A stretch of DNA of 64,000 bases from Anomaloglossus baeobatrachus (lineage: Eukaryota > Chordata > Amphibia > Anura > Aromobatidae): contig NW_027442212.1 of the NCBI RefSeq assembly GCF_048569485.1, positions 62,001-126,000 of the forward strand, read 5' to 3'. Numbering within the stretch: the first letter of the stretch is position 1; each line of letters begins with the position of its first letter. A model generated the notes under the pieces. The model searched no databases. It saw nothing but the letters and a program-made list of their open reading frames with translations, and was not told the origin of the DNA. Positions 1-10,586 of the stretch are shown here, in pieces. The translations under genes were made by a program, and so were the position numbers.

Positions 1-331
1 GCCGCCTGTTTGCACATTTTCGAAAGTCACCTACTGCTTCAGCCGGCCTTGCCGGCTTTCAGCGTCGTTTGCATCTTCCGGCTCACAGACTGGTGTGTGA
101 TGTCCCCACGCGTTGGAATTCAACTCTGCACATGTTGATCAGGATATGTGAGCAGAAGAGGGCAGTTGTTGAGTACCTGCATCACCTAAGTCGTCGGGAA
201 ATGGGTCAAACTCCACACATAACACCTGAGGAGTGGAGATGGATGTCCGACCTATGTACCATCCTCCAAAACTTTGAGGACTCCACCAAGATGGTGAGCG
301 GCGATGACGCCATTATTAGCGTCACCATACT
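1..331 (+). mobile_element. hAT transposase fragment, left piece (family of element B)
   Basis: This stretch is a near-identical copy of positions 5124-5455 and of about 49053-49384 inside the complete hAT element B. It encodes the middle of the transposase RNase-H-like region, including the RWNSTLHML motif that is typical of hAT proteins. The similarity stops abruptly at 331, where Ngaro-like sequence begins. The left end lies outside the window. It is a fragment with no full domain. The duplicated stretch shared with 5124-5455 is far too long to be a target-site duplication. Confidence 0.85.
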
Positions 332-411
332 AAAATGGTGTCGTCTGTACATTTTGTATTGCAGAAGCACCCCCCCTTCCTTCCCTGGTCTGGATCCTTG
401 GCCACTCTTAT

Positions 412-966
412 GTGTATTGGGGAGCCCGGCGAGCGGACGCGAGATGGAACGGGAGACAGCTAGGTTTTGAGAAGGACCTGGCTCTTGTGCGATGGCTCGG
501 TGTTCGGGGGTTAGGGTGGAACAGGGTGTTGCAGGAGGTGCATAGATACGCCCGGTTGGACAGACCTCCTGACATCTTAGTGTTGCATGCCGGGGGGAAT
601 GATTTAGGTGGGCGTCCTTTTCGAATCTTGATAAAGGACATCAAACATGATTTGTTACGGTTATGGGTGTCGTTTCCAGGTCTAACGATAGTCTGGTCGG
701 AGATAGTAGCGAGAAAGAGTTGGCAGAAAGCGCGGTCAGTTGACAGGTTGAACAAGGCGCGGGCGAAGGTTAATAGGGCGATCTCGAAGTTTGTTAGTCG
801 GAACGGGGGTATAGCAATACGGCATGTTGAGTTGGAAAGGACGGAAGAGGAATTTTGGTTGGCTGACGGGGTACACCTTAATGCGGTGGGAACTGACTTA
901 TGGGCTCTTGGCTTGCAGGGAGGTATGGAGAGGGCCCTTTGGTTGCGAGGGGTCTCAGGCACTTGA
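412..966 (+). mobile_element. SGNH-hydrolase ORF of a Ngaro-like retroelement (left arm copy)
   Basis: An open frame of 184 codons. Near residue 60 it has the block VLHAGGNDLGG, matching SGNH/GDSL-esterase block III (G-x-N-D), and near residue 155 it has DGVHLNAVGTDLW, matching the catalytic D-x-x-H block. Vertebrate Ngaro elements are known to carry such a hydrolase-like ORF downstream of the tyrosine recombinase. The mirror copy at 3359-3913 lies directly downstream of a tyrosine-recombinase frame, which supports the assignment. This copy looks open, but its element is incomplete. The role of the hydrolase in transposition is unknown. Confidence 0.65.
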
Positions 967-1397
967 AGGGTTTCAAGGTGCCTTCGTTGTGGTGTTGTTT
1001 ATTGGTGGGTCCTTGAAGTTGGTTTAAAATTGGTTCGGGGATTCATCCGGGTATGGATCCCCTCATTGGCAGAATTGATGGTCCCCTGGCGATTTTGGGG
1101 GGGAACCCCGACGGGGTATGTCGGGGCCCCTGGGGGTGTGGTTGTGGTTGACGGAGGATTAACCCTTACCATTTGGTGCTCCTGAGCCAGTGTGGGTAAC
1201 GGCTGGGAGCAAGTTGAGGTTTTTTATTGCTCAGTTATGGGAATCACCAGGGTTTTGGTAGCTTCAAGGACCTTATTACATTGCAAATTTTATTGGTTAT
1301 GTATTCTTGTTAATAAAATGGCTGCTATGGCCAAAATTATCCAAAGATAAATTTGTGTCTGTGTAATTACTTTTAAATAAGAAATGGGAATGGAGGT

Positions 1398-1868
1398 GTG
1401 GGGTATGAAAGGAAGACCGGAGTCAACAATTCCAGGGTCAAGCATGTTTATTTGCGTAAGCTTCGTTCCAGGGTAGAAAGGGTAAGAGTGCCTTTCAGAA
1501 TTCGAAGTGGTCGGACTGTACGGACCACCAAGAACTGCAGGAGAGCTTGAACATCTTCCCATGGATTTGCGACATCCTCCCTCATCAGTTACGTAGGTAA
1601 GCAGGTTCTCAGCATTGCAGCCAATTTGTTGTCTTAAGTTAGTTAAGCGGGGTTAACTAACCTGTCAGTTCAGCCTCAGGTCTAAAGCAGAGGCCTGGAC
1701 TCCACTCCTTACTCCTCACTCCACAACTCTCCTTAAAAACAACTGACTCCTTTTTCCTGCCCCGGGGTCTCCAGACCCCTAGGTGGGCGTTTCCTTCCGT
1801 CTGGTCCTGCCCACTGGTGTGCCTGTCTTTCCCTGGGGGAGGTGACTAGGGTTTTCTGGTTGGCTTTG
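1398..1868 (-). mobile_element. Gypsy-type LTR, partial, mirror copy in the left arm
   Basis: This is the reverse complement of most of the LTR at 2390-2927. It lacks the TGTGACGCC terminus because the inverted repeat ends at the GACAGA microsatellite. A fossil LTR copied as part of the arm. Confidence 0.6.
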
Positions 1869-2222
1869 AGAGACAAAGAGAGACAGGCAGAGAGAGACAG
1901 GGAAAGAGACAGACAGGGGAAGAGACAGACAGAGACAGACAAAGAAATACAGAGACAGACAGGGGAAGAGACAGACAGGGGAAGAGACAGACAGGGGAAG
2001 AGACAGACAGACAGGGAAAGAGACAGACCTGGAAAAGAGACAGACCTGGAAAAGAGACAGACCTGGAAAAGAGACAGACAGACATAGAAACAGACAGCCA
2101 CAAAGAGAGAGAGACAGACAGACACAGAGAGACAGACAGAGATAGAGAGACAGACAGACATGGATAGAGATAGAGACACACAGAGACAGACAGATGACAG
2201 AGACTGGGAGAGAGACAGACAG
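1869..2222. repeat. GACAGA/CAGA-rich microsatellite
   Basis: About 350 bp of purine-rich GACAGACAGG and GAGAGACAGA words occupy one side of the centre of the inverted repeat. Overlapping open frames on both strands here are low-complexity artefacts (Ser/Leu/Val/Cys-rich on minus, Arg/Asp/Glu/Gln/Thr-rich on plus). About 170 bp of AT-rich, unassigned sequence follows up to the LTR start at 2390. Confidence 0.9.
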
Positions 2223-2389
2223 AAGCATAAATCCCTAACTAAAACTTAACATTTAACGATAGTTTTAAAAAGTAAAAAAACACAAATCATGTAAATAAAA
2301 TGACTCTCTTCTGTGCATAGAGTCAAAATTTTGTGTTTGTAAATATGACGGTGCGGATTCCTTTAGCAGACATACACACATACATATGT

Positions 2390-2927
2390 GACGCCCTGAC
2401 ACTGCAGGTAGTCACACATAGGCCCCCGCATAACAACTTCCCTCACCTAAGTCACACAAAGCCAGCCAGAAAACCCTAGTCACCTCCCCCAGGGAAAGAC
2501 AAGCACACCAGTGGGCAGGAACAGACGGAAGGAAACGCCCACCTAGGTGTCTGGAGACCCCGGGGCAGGAAAAAGGAGTCAGTTGTTTTTAAGGAGAGTT
2601 GTGGAGTGAGGAGTAAGGAGTGGAGTCCAGGCCTCTGCTTTAGACCTGAGGCTGAACTGACAGGTTAGTTAACCCCGCTTAACTAACTTAAGACAACAAA
2701 TGGGCTGCAATGCTGAGAACCTGCTTACCTACGTAACTGATGAGGGAGGATGTCGCAAATCCATGGGAAGATGTTCAAGCTCTCCTGCAGTTCTTGGTGG
2801 TCCGTACAGTCCGACTACTTCGAATTCTGAAAGGCACTCTTACCCTTTCTACCCTGGAACGAAGCTTACGCAAATAAACATGCTTGACCCTGGAATTGTT
2901 GACTCCGGTCTTCCTTTCATACCCCAC
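2390..2927 (+). mobile_element. Gypsy-type LTR (TGTGACGCC family) at the palindrome centre
   Basis: It starts TGTGACGCCCTGAC and shares with the LTRs at 30393 and 57033 the series of blocks 'CAGGTAGTCACA', a CCTCC..CAGGG block, and a GGCAGG..AAAAAG..AGTCAG block. A CAAATAAAC polyadenylation-like word lies near 2870. The 3' limit is set at CACCCCACA-like sequence and is uncertain. It is probably a solo LTR fossil inserted before the inverted duplication formed, since most of it is present in both arms. Confidence 0.6.
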
Positions 2928-3993
2928 ACCTCCATTCCCATTTCTTATTTAAAAGTAATTACACAGACACAAATTTATCTTTGGATAATTTTGGCCATAG
3001 CAGCCATTTTATTAACAAGAATACATAACCAATAAAATTTGCAATGTGGTAAGGTCCTTGAAGCTACCAAAACCCTGGTGATTCCCATAACCGAGCAATA
3101 AAAAACCTCAACTTGCTCCCAGCCGTTACCCACACTGGCTCAGGAGCACCAAATGGTAAGGGTTAATCCTCCGTCAACCCCAACCACACCCCCAGGGGCC
3201 CCGACATACCCCGTCGGGGTTCCCCCCCAAAATCACCAGGGGACCATCAATTCTGCCAATGAGGGGATCCATACCCGGATGAATCCCCGAACCAATTTTA
3301 AACCAACTTCAAGGACCCACCAATAAACAACACCACAACGAAGGCACCTTGAAACCCTTCAAGTGCCTGAGACCCCCCGCAACCAAAGGGCCCTCTTAAT
3401 ACTTCCCTGCAAGCCAAGAGCCCATAAGTCAGTTCCCACCGCATTAAGGTGTACCCAGTTAGCCAACCAAAATTCCTCTTCCGTCCTTTCCAACTCAACA
3501 TGCCGTATTGCTATACCCCCGTTCCGACTAACAAACTTCGAGATCGCCCTATTAACCTTCGCCCGCGCCTTGTTCAACCTGTCAACTGACCGCGCTTTCT
3601 GCTAACTCTTTCTCGCTACTATCTCCGACCAGACTATCGTTAGACCTGGAAACGACACCCATAACCGTAACAAATCATGTTTGATGTCCTTTATCAAGAT
3701 TCGAAAAGGACGCCCACCCAAATCATTCCCCCCGGCATGCAACACTAAGATGTCAGGAGGTCTGTCCAACCGGGCGTATCTATGCACCTCCTGCAACACC
3801 CTGTTCCACCCTAACCCCCGAACACTGAGCCATCGCACGAGAGCCAGGTCCTTCTCAAAACCTAGCTGTCTCCCGTTCCATCTCACGTCCGCTCGTCGGG
3901 CTCCCCAATACACATAAGAGTGGCCAAGGATCCAGACCAGGGAAGGAAGGGGGGGTGCTTCTGCAATACAAAATGTACAGACGACACCATTTT
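2457..3993 (-). repeat. Right arm of the 1.5-kb inverted repeat
   Basis: Mirror copy of 335-1868. This arm continues outward at 3994 into the Ngaro-like tyrosine recombinase, while the left arm runs straight into hAT sequence. The right arm is therefore the one still joined to its parent element. Confidence 0.85.
3359..3913 (-). mobile_element. SGNH-hydrolase region of the Ngaro-like element (right arm copy, broken)
   Basis: Mirror copy of the frame at 412-966, with the same GGNDLGG and HLNAVGTDLW blocks. It lies 3' of the tyrosine-recombinase frame on the same strand, which gives the order recombinase then hydrolase expected of vertebrate Ngaro elements. It is broken, with about one break. 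Confidence 0.65.
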
Positions 3994-4089
3994 ATTGCCT
4001 CACCAAACCAAATTGACAAAAAACACACACTCTCACCCCCCCCCCCATTGCTACCCTAATACCCCCCCCCCTTTTCCCCTCAATTGCCA

Positions 4090-4640
4090 ACAACCACCTG
4101 GGGACGTACATACGACTTAAAGCGCTGTGACTTCCACCTACCAATCTGCTTAACTGTCTCCTCCGGTAGGCCGCATATAGAGGCCTCCGTCGCTGCCCCA
4201 ATCCGAAAGACTTCGGATCTAACCCCAACGACTTCAAACATGCCCTAAAAACACTCACAAATTGGTATCTCGATAAAAAGGACCCATCCTCGTGACATAA
4301 TAAGGGGCCATACACCTTCGGACGGATCTGTTGAAAATTCCCGAGACACTTGAACGGGCACATATCAGATGCCACAACCATCCCCAAACGGACTAGTCTA
4401 CCCACACCTCTCTGATCAGTTTTCGATTTCCTAATCCAAAATTCAACTCCGTTTTCCACTGACATAATGTCACCCCAATCCAAGCCCCCGGGGAATGCCT
4501 TACTGGGCGATACCAACTCCCCAACCCGCAGGGCTCCAAAAAACGCCAAAGAAAAGGCTAACTTAAACAAACTCACCTCAAACGGAGATAGACAAACCCC
4601 CCACAACGCCCTACCCAGCCGGGTAGGGACCCAGCCCAGC
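4090..4640 (-). mobile_element. Tyrosine-recombinase (YR) domain of a Ngaro-like retroelement, partial
   Basis: On the minus strand the frame contains the block FFGALRVGELVSPSK (box I, with the catalytic Arg in ALRVGEL), a KSKTDQ segment between the boxes, and a C-terminal stretch ending RMYVPRWL that corresponds to the box II tyrosine region of DIRS/Ngaro recombinases. The N-terminal part and the RT are absent. At 4626-4655 the element meets hAT sequence across a repeated GGGACCCAG, consistent with a microhomology join. It is a degraded fragment. Confidence 0.7.
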
Positions 4641-4647
4641 CCAGCGG

Positions 4648-6027
4648 GGACCCAGTTTGAGCGAGGATCGGAACAAGTCCTTCCCACACCAAGGTTTGCA
4701 GGCCCTACCTCAGTCAGGGTTTCACCCACACTCTACAGCTCCGGAATGTCATGCTCTTCAGCCTCCTCCTCCTCCTGCGCATCCTCATCCACTTTACCCT
4801 CCACACCAGTCCCAAGCTGGAAGCACTGCAGCACTGCCTTGGCGAAGCGGCAACAGGCTGTGCTGAAGCTAATCTGCATAGGTGACAAACCCCACAATGC
4901 AGAAGAGGTGTGGACAGCTCTAAAACAGCATGCAGATCACTGGCTCACACCTCTGAACCTAAAGCCAGGAAAGGTTGTGTGTGACAATGGCCGGAACCTG
5001 GTGGCGGCTTTGAGGCGAGGCCAGCTGACACATGTTCCATGCTTGGCCCATGTGCTCAACCTCGTGGTTCAGCGGTTTCTAAAGTCATACCCAGAGCTGT
5101 CTGATCTGCTGGTAAAAGTTCGCCGCCTTTCTGCACATTTTCGAAAGTCACCTACTGCTTCAGCCGGCCTTGCCGGCTTTCAGCGTCGTTTGCATCTTCC
5201 GGCTCACAGACTGGTGTGTGATGTCCCAACGAGTTGGAATTCAACTCTGCACATGTTGATCAGGATATGTGAGCAGAAGAGGGCAGTTGTTGAGTACCTG
5301 CATCACCTAAGCCGTCGGGAAATGGGTCAAACTCCACACATAACACCTGAGGAGTGGAGATGGATGTCCGACCTATGTACCATCCTCCAAAACTTTGAGG
5401 ACTCCACCAAGATGGTGAGCGGCGATGACGCCATTATTAGCGTCACCATACCGCTTCTCTGCCTTCTAAAACGGTCTCTGCTCAAAACCAAACATGATGC
5501 ATTGCAGGCGGAACACGATGAGTTGGAGCAAGAAACAGTAGTGGGTGTGGGTGATAACACACAGCCCAGCCTCGTCTCATCACAACGTGCAGTGGAGGAC
5601 TATGACGAGGAGGAGGATGAAGACATGGAGCAACTCTCCGGCCAAATTGAGGATATGACATGCATACCAGTCATATGCTCAGTTCAGCGTGGCTGGCCAG
5701 AGGACAGGGTAGATGAGGAGGAGGAGGAGGAGGAGAAGGAGGAGGACAGCATGTTCAGTCATCGTGTTGGTCTGGATACTGAAGTGATGGCTGTTAAGAG
5801 TCTGGCACACATGGATGACTTTATGGTAAGCTGCCTGTCTCGTGACCCTCGCGTTAAGAACATCTTGGCCGACAATCATTACTGGTTGGTAACACTGTTA
5901 GACCCACGCTACAAGGAGAACTTTATGTCTCTTATTCCCGAGGCGGAGAGGTCAGCCAAAATGCAGCAGTTCCGGAAGGCCATAGTCACGGAAGTAGGCA
6001 AAGCATTCCCTTCACAAAACGCTAGCG
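4648..6027 (+). mobile_element. hAT transposase fragment, right piece (family of element B)
   Basis: It is collinear and nearly identical with about 48579-49953 of element B. It contains CDNGRNLVAALRRG (second catalytic Asp), the LAHVLNLVVQRFL motif, RWNST-like sequence (here TSWNST, with Ser in place of Arg), and the acidic low-complexity insert. Both termini of the element, the BED finger and the C-terminal dimerisation domain are missing. Its first ~800 bp include the stretch also found at 1-331, so the Ngaro palindrome lies between two overlapping hAT pieces. Confidence 0.9.
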
Positions 6028-6309
6028 TCATAATTGTAACACTATTAGTTAAAAGAAAGGGATAAAATGTAAAAAAAAAACAAAATAAGGCATGACTTTT
6101 TTTTAACATCAAATTTTTTTTTTTTAGATTTAACCAAAGAATGTGCACATTTGAAAAATGTTGAAAATCAGTCATCCAAAGGTGTGTGAAAAAAATATAT
6201 ATATATGGTACTAATAAAAATGTCACTTTGTCCTGCAAAGAATGCAGCCCCCCAAATTATTTTTTTCCTCTGTGCGGCCCATACACCCAGCCGAGTTTGA
6301 GACCCCCTG
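6028..6309 (-). mobile_element. Non-autonomous hAT (Charlie-like) end
   Basis: Read on the minus strand, this begins CAGGGGGTCTCAAACTCGGC followed by GGGCCGCACAGAGG. That is the usual opening of Charlie-type hAT non-autonomous elements, which start CAG. It then becomes AT-rich with homopolymer runs. The far end is lost against hAT fragment C at 6027. In the inverted copy of this region (near 26000) only the first ~16 bp of the end remain. Confidence 0.6.
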
Positions 6310-6896
6310 CCTTACACTATATAGATATCATGTTCATTCCCCATCTATCTTGCTCAGGAGAGCATCTCCCTCCCCTGGCACCAAGAGCAGCTCATACTGA
6401 ATTGTTACATTGACTAGTAACACTGCACACAGAAATGCACCTTAATATTCCACTGTTAACCCTTTCCTCCCAGCAGTAACACACAACTCCTCACCTTGAT
6501 ATCATGGTGATTTATGGTCAGAATGACTTCAATGCGATCAGTGATTTCTATTCTAGCTCTGCTCACATAGATTTTATATCCACACTCAACTATAGGCCGT
6601 TCTTCATATTTTGGGGGCTTTTAGTCAGATATACTAGTTTGTGCCTGTATAGTATTGGTGTAGATGGGAGTGTAGGGCATGGGTTACATGGCACTGTGGT
6701 GGGATACTGATGGGAGGTATTGGTGCTGTGTTTGAGGCTTCTACTGGGTATTTTCCTACAAATACTGGAACAGCTCACTGCTTAGAATGATCCTTCCCAG
6801 CTCTATAATATATTATATATATCCCACAATGCAGGCTCACACACACATTTGTCTCAAGTGTGTTGTAGGGACACAGATACAGTCTTGGTCATGTGA
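6310..6896. repeat. Unrecognised segment, outer end of duplicated block (copy 1)
   Basis: It is present as a reverse-complement copy at about 25410-26008 and in part at 63837-64000. I see no coding signal. Short open frames are not conserved as proteins. It marks the outermost part of the duplicated mosaic. Confidence 0.6.
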
Positions 6897-7475
6897 CTAA
6901 AGGCTACTTTACACACTGCGATATCGGTCCCGATATCGCTAGTGTGGGTACCCGCCCCCATCTGTTGCGCGACACGGGCAAATCGCTGCCCATGCCGCAC
7001 AACACCGACCAGACCCGTCACACATACTTACCTGCCCGGCGACGTCGCTGTGACCGGCGAACCGCCTCCTTTCTAAGGGGGCAGTCCGTGCAGCGTCACA
7101 GCGACGTCACTGAGCGACCGCCCAATAGCAGCGGAGGGGCGGAGATGAGTGGCCGGAACATCCCGCCCACCTCCTTCCTTCCTCATAGCGGCTGGGAGGC
7201 AGGTAAGGAGAGGTTCCTCGTTTCTGCGGTGTCACACGGAGCGATGTGTGCTGCCGCAGGAGCGACGAACTACATCGTTACTGCTACAGTAACGATAATC
7301 GAGAATGGAGACCCATGTCACCGATGAGCGATTTTGCACGTTTTTGCAACGATGCAAAATCGCTCATCGGTGTCACACGCAGCAACATCGCTAATGCGGC
7401 CGGATGTGCGTCACAAATTCCGTGACCCCAACGACTCCGCATTAGCGATGTCGCAGCGTGTAAAGCCCCCTTTAG
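6897..7475. mobile_element. 579-bp MITE with CTAAAGG...CCTTTAG ends (copy 1)
   Basis: The left end reads CTAAAGGCTACTTTACACAC and the right end, on the other strand, CTAAAGGGGGCTTTACACGC. The terminal inverted repeat continues as CTGCGAYATCG. A TA dinucleotide at each edge would fit a Tc1/mariner-type TA duplication; I see no matching 8-bp or 3-bp duplication. The interior is CpG-rich with a strong hairpin near 7325-7371 (GATGAGCGATTTTGCA and its complement). It has no coding capacity. The same insertion sits at the same place in the other two copies of the block, so it predates the duplications. Confidence 0.65.
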
Positions 7476-9290
7476 TGGGAGTGGTGTACAGGGTCTTAGC
7501 AGTAAAGAGTATTCCATATTTCTGCCAGATACCCACAGAGATATTGAAATCTGTAAAAAGAGACTTCTGCTTATTGAAGGTAAGAACTGCTCACATAGCG
7601 TTCAACTCCACAGCAAACGAGTGCTCTAGCACTGGCATCTCAGCAGGGATATTCCCCTACTACACATGTGTGTCTGGTTCGCTGTGACAGTTTACAGGAC
7701 ATAACTCAGGGCACCTAGACAGAAGGCAGAGGGACTACTTTCTATTTCTGGTGTAGAGCTTAGTACAATATATATATATATATACTATTACATGTGACAC
7801 ATGTACCTTGTATTACCATTATTCGCTGTATATGAACCCCTTTTCTCCGGGCATTATTTGTCTATAGCATTTTTCACGAACCTGAGGCAACTGAGAACCC
7901 TTCAGTGAAGGAATTCCACTAACCCTCACAATACCAACCAGGGGCCTCCCTGCAGTAACTCAGGTAGTTGTACCCATTCTCTTTCCGCATTCTATGTGTT
8001 CTTCTTCTTTCTTCTTTTTTTTCTTTTTTCTTCTTTTTATTTCTATCATGTAGTTCAGGGGTTTATAGATATATGTCCTGCATCTCATATTTCCTTTAGT
8101 GGTGCTTCTTACCCATTCTCATATCATTTACCCTAGTATTTCATGATCCTGAGGCGACTGAGAACCCTTTAATAAAGGAATCCTTTTTCACCTGAATTGT
8201 CAAGTGATACTTACCAGTGACTATCATGTAATGTTACAGGTAGTTCCATTTTCTTCCTCTTCTTTCTCTCCTTTCTTCTTTGTCACACGGTCCATTGTGT
8301 TATAGCCCACGTGTCATGATAACACTTGTACCATCTTTTCATTTAGATTCCACCTACAATTATTTACCGATTCCAGTTCTGGAATAGGCTTTCATCATCT
8401 ACTCACTAGAATTCTCAAGTACATAAGGTACTGAGACATATACATGTTCACACCATTATAAAGAACAAAGTATAAACATTGAGGTTTTTCTCACACCCAT
8501 GTTCCTGTGTTCTTTGATATGATATGTGTTCATTTCCTTCACTATATAGGATTGCAAGTTTTCCATTTGTACCTTAATGGCAATGACGCTATACAATTGA
8601 ACACATATCATCCTGTTATCCATATAGGTGTGTATTTACCTGCTTGACTATTTTTGGTTGTTTGATCCAGAATGTTTCTCCAGATAGGTCATGTGGAAAT
8701 TTTCTTTCCTCAGTACAAATGTTTTCACTATGGCTTTGGAAAAATTTTTTGTATGTGCATCATGGTCATTTGACCCATTGTACTCTCAAGTAGCAATATA
8801 TTGTACTGTTATGTTGTACTATGTACTAATTACGTGTTTATATGGTTTTGTAACCCTTTATGATCTTAGATAACTTTATCCTTGATAAAGACCTAAAAAC
8901 AAGGTCAAAACGTTGGATGAATTATCCTTTTGCACAAATAAAGAATTTTCAGCATTCCAAGAGTTCTTTTCTTACGTTATTGATCACTATAGTGTGCCAG
9001 AGCTATTTCTATTGAATTGACTCTTATTTTTTCTGAGCACCTGCTATATACACAGTGAGCCAGACATATTCAATTTTCATTCAGAAGGCAGAGGGAAGCC
9101 TTAGCAGCTGAGCCTATATCTTGGCTTGTGAGCATTAGAACAGGCCGGCGATTACAGGGTAACATGAAAAATGTCCAGCTTGCATTATGACTAGAACATG
9201 AGAATATCCTTTTAAGTACTAACCTATGATGCGTTCCTAAGCAGTTGATGTTATATGTTCTACATTTCATTTTCTGCATACTTTACAAGT
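7476..9290. repeat. Unrecognised duplicated block segment (copy 1)
   Basis: It is repeated in reverse orientation at about 23010-24829 and 61440-63257. It contains two imperfect internal copies of a CCTGAGGC..ACTGAGAACCCTT motif (near 7880 and 8150), a pyrimidine-rich tract (about 7995-8045), and near 8878-8915 a TTGATAA..GACC..GGTC..AAAAC motif reminiscent of a decayed hammerhead core. I found no convincing protein. Confidence 0.6.
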
Positions 9291-10290
9291 AAAATTAACA
9301 CACAAAAGGTCTTCAAGTTATCGGACACTCCCATGATACTTTATAGCAACATCATGAAAAAACATATATCATATTTCTTCAAAAAAGGAGCATAGAGATC
9401 CAAAATCATAAATAGTAATCTTTATTACACAAAAGAACACAACAATTAAAAAGATGTGTACAGTAAACAGACGAGCTGTAGCAGCATAATATTGCACATC
9501 ACGAAATCAATCCAAGGAAAAGATGACATATTTTGGTGCAGTCCAAAAAAAGTTGGAAAATACTGTTATCATCAACAAAGTTATATTCTGACTGGCAAAA
9601 AAATGGCTATAACAAGATAGGGAGCTTGAATATCCAAATTACATTCCACCATGGGATATCTACTTTCAAGTCCCACTGCTACCACTCACGTAAACTTCAT
9701 CCTATTGCCAATGCATTATCACCTGTACAGTATAGCGTATACAGATGGCATAGCGGAGATATCCCCGTAGTGTGATTACCCCGAGCCTTTAGCAACTGGT
9801 ATGTTCGGACTATAAAGCTGATCCGTCACTCATTACTTACTTATCCTTGTTAATATGAAGTGGTTGTAGTCCTGTATAATTTATCGCTACTGTACAGGTG
9901 ATAATGCATTGGCAATAGGATGAAGTTTACGTGAGTGGTAGCAGTGGGACTTGAAAGTAGATATCCCATGGTGGAATGTAATTTGGATATTCAAGCTCCC
10001 TATCTTGTTATAGCCATTTTTTTGCCAGTCAGAATATAACTTTGTTGATGATAACAGTATTTTCCAACTTTTTTTGGACTGCACCAAAATATGTCATCTT
10101 TTCCTTGGATTGATTTCGTGATGTGCAATATTATGCTGCTACAGCTCGTCTGTTTACTGTACACATCTTTTTAATTGTTGTGTTCTTTTGTGTAATAAAG
10201 ATTACTATTTATGATTTTGGATCTCTATGCTCCTTTTTTGAAGAAATATGATATATGTTTTTTCATGATGTTGCTATACTTTACAAGTAG
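9291..10290. mobile_element. Fold-back insertion with ~390-bp inverted arms
   Basis: About 1 kb is present here but absent from the two inverted copies of the block. Arms 9344-9732 and 9889-10275 are reverse complements, around a ~155-bp spacer. The 14-bp word ATACTTTACAAGTA occurs on both sides (ending at 9290 and at about 10290) but once in the empty copies, so it is a good target-site duplication. That length is unusual for DNA transposons and closer to target-primed insertion. The two 62-80 aa frames on opposite strands are mirror images created by the palindrome. The element class is not recognised. Confidence 0.75.
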
Positions 10291-10327
10291 TAGAATTTGC
10301 TTTGATATAGGCAACTGGATTTTCATA

Positions 10328-10585
10328 ATGAAAAGGCAAAGGATAACGCCCGAAAAAGACGCCATACATTATGTCAGTGCCATCACTGACGAACCTGGAT
10401 TGACCATGAAATACATCAATCCCCTTAAAGGTGAGTTAAAACAAGTTTTAACTAAATTGCCTTAATATTGTCATGCATTAGAATGACTGTCTTAGGTAAT
10501 GATAAATATTTTCTACAGGAAGAGGAGTGTTTGCTGAAACTGAAATCGAAAAAGGGAGTTTTGTTGCAGAATATCGAGGCGAGCT
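10328..10585 (+). pseudogene. KMT5A-like SET-domain exon pair, fused to integrase (copy 1)
   Basis: Exon 1 (ATG at 10328 to 10430) encodes a stretch ending LTMKYINPLK. A GTGAGT donor follows at 10431, and a TTTTCTACAG acceptor ends at 10518. Exon 2 from 10519 continues in phase with GRGVFAETEIEKGSFVAEYRGEL, which is the first block of a SET domain (G-x-G-V-F, then F-V-x-E-Y-x-G). KMT5A/SETD8-type methyltransferases have this block order. The cofactor-binding NH and catalytic Tyr parts of SET are absent. At about 10586 the frame passes without a stop into Ty3/Gypsy integrase. The exon-intron structure shows genomic capture rather than retroposition. A functional methyltransferase is not supported. 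Confidence 0.65.
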
Positions 10586-10586
10586 C

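Larger units (their letters stand above)
335..1868 (+). repeat. Left arm of a 1.5-kb inverted repeat
   Basis: Positions 335-1868 read as the reverse complement of 2457-3993 with only scattered differences. The arm runs from the CAGACGACACC-bearing end at 335, through an SGNH hydrolase frame and a Ngaro-type 3' region, into a Gypsy LTR in reverse orientation. The two arms are separated by about 590 bp. Such a hairpin-forming arrangement could be a tail-to-tail duplication of one element end, or an assembly artefact. Confidence 0.85.

Noticed and set aside
1733-2228. Several overlapping 80-150 aa open frames
   Set aside because: They are translations of a GACAGA/CAGA microsatellite, with extreme Ser/Leu/Val/Cys or Arg/Asp/Glu composition on either strand.
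4467-6065. A 532-aa plus-strand frame as a novel fusion gene
   Set aside because: Its first ~60 codons are antisense Ngaro recombinase sequence and the rest is hAT transposase without start or end domains. The fusion is a breakpoint artefact.
8691-8873. A 60-aa membrane-like peptide repeated in three copies
   Set aside because: Conserved only because the blocks are recent duplicates; no family match or start context.
9533-10087. Identical proteins on opposite strands
   Set aside because: They are mirror frames of the fold-back element's arms.
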